This document shows, one piece after another, positions 56,830 to 64,000 of a DNA stretch of 64,000 bases (the stretch's first letter is position 1; every line of letters starts with the position of its first letter). The translations under genes and the position numbers were made by a program. The stretch lies in contig QVRM01004010.1 of assembly GCA_003439945.1 (NCBI GenBank), forward strand, positions 19,935 through 83,934, written 5' to 3'. The DNA is from Dermanyssus gallinae (lineage: Eukaryota > Arthropoda > Arachnida > Mesostigmata > Dermanyssidae). The notes beneath the pieces are model-generated. The model had not been told where the DNA came from. It was given only the letters and a program-made list of their open reading frames with translations, and did no database searches.

Positions 56830-58560
56830 GGTGGAATAATCAGCAGCTCCAGGAAGTGCTAGGAGCTCTGGATCTTCAGTACTGTCTACAACAGCCTTTA
56901 TAAAAGCGATACCAATCTCAGACTCGAGATATGATAACACGCCTTTGATGATTGGGTTCTCGTCGAGCCATGTTGAGAGCATGGGTTTCATCTTCTTCCA
57001 GATTCTTAAGATCGCGGTGACGATATGAGAAGAATTATTTGTCGAACTTTTTTCTTTTCTGACTGTGATTTTGCAGGCATCCTCTGCGAGGTCTGTTTTT
57101 TCGTTTCAGCAGCCTGCTTTTTTGGTGCAGCGGGTGGCGGGAGATTACAGAGTACTGTCTCGCCATCTTTATGCAAAACCTGCTTGAGTTTTTGTGTGGC
57201 TGGTCGGACCACATCCGCGTAAGAAGCCTGTTTTTCGACAGGCTCAGAACTGACGTTGTGTGGCTCCTTTATCAGTGATGGAAAATCACCTGATACAGGA
57301 AGACGCGCAGAGACCTTTGCGTAGAGTTTGACTCGTTCGGCTTCTCTGTATACCTTCCTAACCCCGCAACTGTTGTTATTGGATGCGTGGGCACCTCCGC
57401 AGTTGACGCAGCGAGCCTTATTTTGACATTCCCACATCTCGTGTCCGGCGCAACCGCATTTCCTACAGGAGGGATCATTTCGTTTTTGACACTCTGAGGC
57501 TTTGTGCCCATACTTATGGCATCGTAAGCACTGCAGGGGGGACCCTGCGCACAATGTGACCTTGTAGTTCTCACCGGCCATATGCACTTCCGAGACAGGC
57601 ATGGTGTCAAAGCGGAGTCGGACTCTGGATGAATTTTTCCACGTTTTTGTTGCGTTTCCGTTATCATTCCGCGTCGCGACGGCATATACTTCTCGTTTGA
57701 CTGCGTCGACGCCTTGATCTTTAAGACATTCCAAAATATCATCATCGGTGAACTGAGGGTTAACTCCATAGATTCGACCCCAAAATGCGGATATATCTGG
57801 ACATTGCTGTATACTCACACCACATACTTTATTCAGCCCCTTCGCCGTTAGCATCTGGCTTGGGTCTTTTAAGCGAATCGCCAGTTTCCCTTGCGTCGTA
57901 ATTCGGGCGTTAGCACCCGGCACAGACTTACTGAGCTCTACGGCTATCTTAAAAACACTAAGAGATCTTAGTGCTTCAGGGTTATCTGGGCAGTGAAACA
58001 ATAGTTCCAGCTGGGTCTCCGTAGAAGCAGCCTTTCGTACATTCTGAGTAACTGTAGATGCAGTTTCTCTGGCTACTTTCTTTGCAGCTGTTTTCACTGC
58101 TTTCTCTTGACGGGTTGGAACTTGGCTCCAGCCTTCGTCATCTTCAGAATCGTGAGACGTAGCGCCAATTGTTTCACACGGCTCACCGTCACACTTACTC
58201 TTTCCTCCGATCGGGTCATTGCCCGTCGCCCTCTCCATCCTCTCGGACAGCCTGGCTTCTTGGCGCCGACGTTGTCTTACTGCTGCCGTCTCCCTCGTCG
58301 ACCTGTGACACTTAACAGTGCACCTATGATTCTCCTCACCTGCTCGTCTGCACACAGGTGATGACACGCGGGATGACTGCGGCGAATAATCGTTACCGCT
58401 CAAATAGGTAGCGGGCGACCCTTGCCGAGGCGTATATGGAGACACCGGACGTGAGTCGTTAGTAACCAAGCAGACAGCCGGAGATAATGCACATTCTAAA
58501 CGTGATACATCTGAGGCGTGGGCAGCAGTTTCCACTACATGATCTTCGTCGCAATTCACT

Positions 58561-58574
<14 letters not shown>
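56830..58574 (-). pseudogene. RLE-LINE ORF1 (gag-like, three CCHC knuckles)
   Basis: The 522-codon open part (57006-58574) has a polar N-terminus and an RRM-like middle (LAIRLKDPSQMLTAKGL, WGRIYGVNPQFTDDDILECL, SRVRLRFDTMPVSEVHM). Three knuckles follow: CLRCHKYGHKASEC, CRKCGCAGHEMWEC and CVNCGGAHASNNNSC, then YADVVRP. It ends early by a frameshift near 57010. The continuation, STWLDENPIIKGVLSYLESE, lies in another frame to about 56830 and matches the intact end of copy 3. The first codon is TTG right at the junction with an older (AAT)n tract, so the true N-terminus is missing. Confidence 0.8.
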
Positions 58575-58700
<126 letters not shown>

Positions 58701-58759
58701 TGTGTTAGGACAATACAATTGTGAGGTGTGAATGTGTATCCTCGTTATTTCATGGTTAC

Positions 58760-59990
58760 CATCTAGCTATTCTCAGCCCATCGCACCTAATATCGACGCG
58801 GCATTTCCTCTGCAAACTGCCAGTGAAAGCAGCTGCCTCAGAAATTCGTCCTCGCGTATATCCCCGGTGTTGGCTCATATTCGATCACCTAAGTGTTTTA
58901 TAAATTTCCTTGTACTTCTGCTGGCCGGGCCTATGTTTCCATTGCAATCGGCACGAAATTGTATCTAGGCTCTAACTCTGTGTGTTTACGCCACTTTTCT
59001 TTTTCTGCATGTTTGGCAACCCATCCCGCCTCCGTCGCGCTGTGGCATAAATAAGACGGTGCGACCGTGCATGATACTGTCGCATCTCAAACCAAGCATT
59101 TGCTTTTTCCCACGGCGGAATGGTCACACCATCGGAGATTTTATCGTCATGAAGTCCTAGTGTGGGTTCCAGCATGCTAGGTATTCCCGCTCTCCGGAGA
59201 GCTCTTTGAATTATTGCGTTTATTTCGGTGTGCCTAGGGGCCCGACCTTAGCTCTTGATGTAGCTCAATGGGAGTCATCCTTCTCCACTGGTTTTCCACA
59301 GGCCTTACAAACGTGTGGTTCGCATATTTGCCCGCCGATTCTTAGAGCCGACACCATGCGGAATGAAATGTTGTCCAGCATAGTGCCGAGCTGCGTTGAC
59401 GGAAGAGCCCTGAGAAATCCGCCGCTGAAGGTGTCTCGTGCGGCCAAGAAGACCGCTTTCTCTGTGGGAGACTCAAGGCTTTCGATGATCTCACGGGCTA
59501 TGACTTTGCATCTGTAGTTGTCGAGCACTCTTTGCGTTGTATGTTTTCCCAAAGGCCTGGATCCAATCTCAGTTTGACCAGGGACTCTGCCTTCTGTTTA
59601 GCTACGTACAACCGGTGGTGAGCACTCGGGTCAACTCGCGTCTCAGCCAGCTGGCCGAAATCTAATAATGACGCTGCGTAACACATGGGGGCCAATTCGG
59701 TTGCTGATCAAATACCCAGTCCACCTTTGTTTATGGGGAGACTTGCTCTTCGCCACGTACTGCCTGTGAAGTCAATGTTGAGAACTTCGCTCAATATGTC
59801 CCTCGTAGAGTCGTCATACGATTGCAAAGCGTCGGGACATTGGCTTGTCGGTGAAGTGCGTAGTATGTAGTTGAAACTATACCTCCAAATGCATAGCCTG
59901 TAGGAACGCGCAGCGTTTATCTCTTAAGGTCTAGAAAATACTTTGTGGACTAAGTGGAGCCCCAAGAACCTCTAACTCGACCAGGTTAAC
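58760..59990 (-). pseudogene. RLE-LINE ORF2 C-terminal half, copy 2
   Basis: Broken frames carry MAPMCYAASLLDFGQLAETR, LAARDTFSGGFLRALPSTQL with GTMLDN, the CCHC region CEPHVCKACGKPVEKDDSH, the RLE block LGLHDDKISDGVTIPPW (RPDG is degraded to ISDG) and a C-terminal LSLAVCRGNAASILGAM-like end in shifted frames. The catalytic P-D is lost, so it is inactive. Confidence 0.75.
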
Positions 59991-60007
59991 TCGCCTGCAG
60001 CCTGGTA

Positions 60008-60019
60008 AAACGGCAGCAA

Positions 60020-60101
<82 letters not shown>
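60008..60101. repeat. (ATT)n tract: (AAT)n tail of RLE-LINE copy 3
   Basis: About 94 bp ATT. Copy 2 begins directly at its left edge. Confidence 0.9.
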
Positions 60102-60174
60102 TATTAATATTGTTTAAATGTTACAATTGTGAGGTGTGAACGTGTACTCCTTGTCTTCTTCTAACTCCTAAATA

Positions 60175-63092
60175 TTATTCCATGGAACCGACAATACAGC
60201 CGGCGTTTCCTCGGCACACAGCAAGCGACAGCAGTTGCCGTAGAAACTCGCCTTCGCGCCGATTCCCTGTGAGATCTGTAATCCGTTGGCCCAGCTCACT
60301 GATGAATCTCTTGGTTCCCTTGCTTACCGGGCCCATTGTTTCCATCGATATTGGCACTACGATATAACTTGTCTCCAGTTCTTGGTACTTGCGTTTTTTT
60401 CCCATTATCTGCGCGCTCGGCAACCCATCCCGCTTCTAGTGAACTGTGGCGTATATACGAGGGAGCCACTGTACAGGAGACTGTAGCATCCCATACCAAG
60501 CATCTGCCGTTAGCCCATAGCGGGATTGTTACACCGTCTGGTCTTTTGTCGTCATGAAGTCCTAATCTGGGCTCGAGCGTGCTTGGTATACCAGCTTTGC
60601 GTAAGGCTCTTCTTATAATTGCATTGATTTCAGCGTGTCTAGAAACTCTACCATGGCTTTTGATGCAGCTAAGAGGGTGAAGTCCATCCTCAGTTACTGT
60701 GGTACCACATGCGCGGCAACTGTAGGGGTTGCAAACCGGGGCACCTATTCGAAGAGCTGTTACCATGCGGAATGAGGTGTTGTCCAGCATGGTACCCAGC
60801 TGCGGGGAAGGGAGACACTTTAGAAAGCCTCCACTAAATGTGTCCCGTGCTGCCAGAAAGACAGCTTTTTCCACTGGAGATTGGAGGTTGTCTAACAGCT
60901 CTCTAGCTGCAGCGCTGCATCTGTAGGAGTCCAATGTATGCTGTGTTGGACGTTCTTGCCAGGGGCCTGGTCCAATTGTTTGTCTAGCTATTAGCTCTGC
61001 AGCGTCTTTGGCTCTTGTGATTCCTTGGCGGATGTCTGGTTCGACCAACGTTTTTGCGAGTTTACCAAATTCCAATAGAGACGCGGCATAGCACATGGGA
61101 GCCAGCTCCGCCGCTGATCTAATACCAAGTCCTCCTTCGGCAATTGGAAGGGTTGCTCTTTTCCAAGTGTCATCATGCAGGTCGACGTTTAATACTTCAC
61201 CTAAAATGCTTCTTGCGGTATCGTCGTAAGCTTGAAGATCTTCGTGGCATTTAATAGCTGGTGAAGTGCGCAGAGTATAGTTAAGCTTCGGCGAGCCCAA
61301 GCTGTATCTCCAGATGCACAGAGCTGCTTGCGAATGCATCGCCGTTAAGCGAGAGCGAATTTGCTTCAGTCCAGTGCACTTTTCTTTAAGGGTCTTTGAA
61401 ATCGATCGTAAGCTTATTGGGGCTCCCAGAAGCTCCAGCTCGTCTAAGTCAACGCGCCTAGATTCTGGCAAGACATTCGAAATCGCCCTAAAAATTTCAT
61501 CCTGTTCTTGGGCATTACCTCCCAATGTAATGACTTCACACTTAGAGGCATTGAGGCTAAGGCCTCCCTCTTCTGCAAAATTCAGTACGTTGATAATATC
61601 ACCCACAACCAGATCAAGTGGGCCTCCAATCGTTGCGTCATCTAGGTACCAAACGTTAAGAGGGCTCTTCATGCGTGCCACTAAACTGGATACCCCGAGG
61701 CTGAATAAAGCAGGTCCAAGCGGATCGCCTTGTTGCACTCCACTAGATGATAATAGTGGTGCTTTTTCATCCCAGGACAGCAGAGTCGGTTCCTTGTAGC
61801 TTTGCCAAGCTAGCGGCAAAAGTTGCGGCACTTTGAGTCTTACCTCATCAAGCACTACATCGCGTCGTATAGTGTTGAAGGCATTACGAAAATCCAATTT
61901 AACTAGGACCCGCACTGGACCTTCTGCTTCAACAAATGCTCGTACTGCGTGGACTGCCGCTTCTGCACCGCCTTTCACTGCAACGCCTATCTGACTTGGT
62001 GAAATTGCTGTCACAATTGTTGTCCTTGTAATGGCAATGGCTACTTTAGCGACAAGCCTCCTGATTGTAAGGCCGCATGCTATAGGTCTAATAGAGCCGT
62101 CTTTTTTCTTTAGCGCTGTCAGATTGGCCCCGTAGAAGATGGGAATGCAGAAATGTGGCAAATTACCACCCAAGGCTGAACTAGCAAGAGAACGAAGTTC
62201 TTTCACCAGCCTCCCAGATGACGGTACTGTGCTATCGAGCATATCGAGCAGATGCCGAGGACGTAAACCGTCTAATCCTGGGCCTGATGCTAGGGAAAAA
62301 GACCGGGCGGCGTCAGTAATACATTTTTCTGGTACGAGGCATGCTTGCGCTGGTACTGGTGCTTGAAAATTGTTTAAGCGCTCTCTGACTGAATCCGTAG
62401 GACGAGGATGCTTGTCTCTCAATTCCTGCTCTGTGTGGCTGTTGAGTGGCGCGAATGAGTCGGTTGAAAGAAGGCTACGTGCGGCAGATCTTACATCACC
62501 TTCTGCTAATTTGCGCTCTGCTGTAGCGGCTCTGTCACGATCAGTGTACTGTTTTTCTGAGTTTTTGGGGGTGCTGCGTGATTGTTCGGCAAGAAGATTT
62601 TCTAGTCGTTTCCACTGCGCATCCACGAGATTTTTTTCTAATTATTTGACAAAGTGTGGTATCTTTGGCTTTTCGCTCCGGGATGCGCAACATTAGAGTC
62701 GGCAACGTTACAAGCCTGACCCAAGACGCGTTGTCTTGCTTTGAGTTAAAATTAGCCAAAGCCTCTGTGTATGCTGCGCAACAAACTTCTCTGACCCCTC
62801 TGGGTATAATCCTTATTAGTTTAGCGTCTTTTCGCGCCCGAGCCAAGAGTGTTACTAAGGTCTGTGGGTCTGGGTCATATGTTGTCACGATGTTACCAAC
62901 CTGGTTTTCAGAGTTATTTAACGGGGGTACGGTCGGAAATGGTTGGGGGTTAGTTCTATGGAGGCGAGTCTTATGCATGCGCAAGCCTCGTATTGATTGC
63001 ATAGATTTCCCGCAGACATCACAAATGTATGGTTGTTGGGATCGTGGTTGAGATTGAAGGGGGTTTTCTTGGAGAAGTGGTTGTGTGCTCAT
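60175..63092 (-). pseudogene. RLE-LINE ORF2, copy 3
   Basis: It starts at an ATG (63090-63092) that overlaps the ORF1 stop as ATGA. C2H2 finger YICDVCGKSMQSIRGLRMHK with TRLH. A frameshift near 62600 enters the 776-codon frame: RPIACGLTIRRLVAKVAIAI, VLVKLDFRNAFNTIRRDVVL (A), GVQQGDPLGPALFSLGVSSL (B), NVWYLDDATIGGPLD (C), CRACGTTVTEDGLHPLSC (CCHC), RHAEINAIIRRALRKAGI, then KRPDGVTIPLW...LVWDATVS (RLE, P-D and D intact). A frameshift near 60415 precedes the last 80 codons (KYQELETSYIVVPISMET ... LSLAVCRGNAGCIVGSM). All visible RT and RLE catalytic residues are retained. Two single indels are the only obvious lesions. Confidence 0.88.
63089..63092 (-). promoter_or_regulatory. ATGA stop-start overlap between ORF1 and ORF2
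   Basis: TCAT on the plus strand: the ORF2 ATG (63092-63090) overlaps the ORF1 TGA (63091-63089). Suggests termination-reinitiation coupling in this RLE-type LINE (inferred). Confidence 0.75.
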
Positions 63093-64000
63093 TGTTTGTT
63101 TGTAGATGTTGTACTACTTCCGCTGCCCAGTTCAGTCGCAAGCGGTAGAGAGGGCTCAGCGGTGCCGTCAATAACGGATATCAAAAAGACTCTTCCTTGT
63201 TCCGACTCCAAAAATTCGAGAACTTTGGCTATTGATGGATTTTCGTTTAGCCATGATGAGAGCAGATTCTTGAAGATCTTCCAAATTTTCATAATGCCAT
63301 CAATCAGATGAGCTGTTTGTGCGGGCTTCTTTTCTGCTGTTTTTGTTCTTTCTTCAGCGCTTCTTTGTTTTGGTTTTGGCTTATTAGAGTCTACCCTGGG
63401 CGGGCGCGGTGGAGGAAGGTGGCATACCACCTCGCCTTTTTTGTTTAGTACTGGTTGTGGAGCGGCAGGGTCTTGCGGCATCCGCATACGATTTCACCTC
63501 CAAGCTCGTGGATTGAGAGTTCGTGCTGGTACTTGGCGATAGAGAAATCTGAGGGAACTCCTCAGCTAGGTCGGGTAGGCGAGATGCTACCTTTGCGTAT
63601 AGCTTTTGTTTTTCAGCCTCTGTGAAAACTCGTTTTACTCCACAACGGCCGTCACTAGCCGCATGAGCACCACCACAATTAGCGCATCGGGCCTTTTCAT
63701 GGCATTGCCACATTTGATGGCCGGGTCTTGCACATCTTCTGCAGGTAGGGATTTCCCTTTTTGTGCATTGTGATGCCTTGTGACCAAACTTATGGCAGGA
63801 GAGACACTGTAAGGGCGAATCGCAGCAAAGTGTGACTTTAAAGCATTCGTCGGCGATTGTCACTTCACCCACTGGTTCTTTGTCAAACCTTAGCCGCACC
63901 CTACTTGAGGGCTTCATCACCTTAACGACGTTCTTGCTCGGGCCTGTAGCGGCCCGCGGCAAACTTTTCTCTGCGGACTTCACTCACGCCCTGTTCGCGT
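63089..64000 (-). pseudogene. RLE-LINE ORF1, copy 3 (partial)
   Basis: The C-terminal frame 63089-63487 includes VVCHLPPPRPPRVDSNKPKP, SSWLNENPSIAKVLEFLESE and VFLISVIDGTAEPSLPLATE. A frameshift near 63480 leads to 63384-63983 with SSRVRLRFDKEPVGEVTIAD and the knuckles CLSCHKFGHKASQC, CRRCARPGHQMWQC and CANCGGAHAASDGRC. Another shift near 63950 leads to EQGVSEVRREKFAA, which matches DQGVDAVKREVYAVA of copy 1. The rest of the N-terminus lies outside the window. Confidence 0.8.

Larger units (their letters stand above)
60008..64000 (-). mobile_element. RLE-type two-ORF LINE, copy 3 (runs off right edge)
   Basis: Minus strand: ORF1 enters from beyond 64000, ORF2 occupies 60175-63092, the conserved 3' block is at 60122-60141, and the (AAT)n tail follows. 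It is the least decayed of the three in ORF2 (776 codons open). Confidence 0.87.

Overview
The window reads as a gene-poor, repeat-dense stretch of an arthropod nuclear genome. An arachnid, possibly an ixodid tick, is my best guess. That guess rests on R1-like LINEs, Tc1-like transposons, a YLDD-type LINE family whose C-terminal motifs I associate with tick and other invertebrate genomes, and abundant (TA)n and (AAT)n microsatellites. I found no convincing host gene, rRNA, functional tRNA or bacterial feature. Almost every long open frame belongs to a transposable element or to its opposite-strand shadow.

Layout. 1-3.9 kb: minus-strand LINE sequence, with ORF1 and an endonuclease start joined through a (TA)n tract to a long open reverse transcriptase (RT) that runs off the left edge. 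4-7.9 kb: an R1-like 3' fragment, a mariner-like transposase relic, and a 1.6 kb Tc1-like transposon with clear inverted repeats. 10.3-14 kb: a minus-strand graveyard of four LINE pieces. 15-21 kb: microsatellites, small LINE relics and an interspersed repeat. 21.2-27.2 kb: an apparently full-length R1-clade LINE with both ORFs open, a UAAUG stop-start junction and a 13-bp target duplication. 29-34.3 kb: SINE-like repeats, a near-perfect palindrome and a second Tc1-like element. 34.7-38.4 kb: a broken minus-strand LINE with a PHD-type ORF1, beside a 5'-truncated plus-strand R1-like insertion (38.5-40.7 kb) with its own target duplication. 40.7-53.7 kb: scattered plus- and minus-strand LINE relics, one unrecognised 165-codon ORF and TA-rich tracts. 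53.7-64 kb: three copies of a LINE family that encodes a restriction-like endonuclease (RLE). They are nested head to tail on the minus strand and each ends in (AAT)n.

The most interesting system is this last block. It is an RLE-type LINE family with a gag-like CCHC ORF1 coupled to ORF2 by an ATGA overlap. It has a conserved 3'-terminal sequence and (AAT)n tails, and each younger copy sits in or beside the (AAT)n tail of an older one. That suggests microsatellite-targeted self-nesting, as known for Dong in the R4 clade. The R1-like element at 21-27 kb is the other notable object: it looks young and possibly competent.
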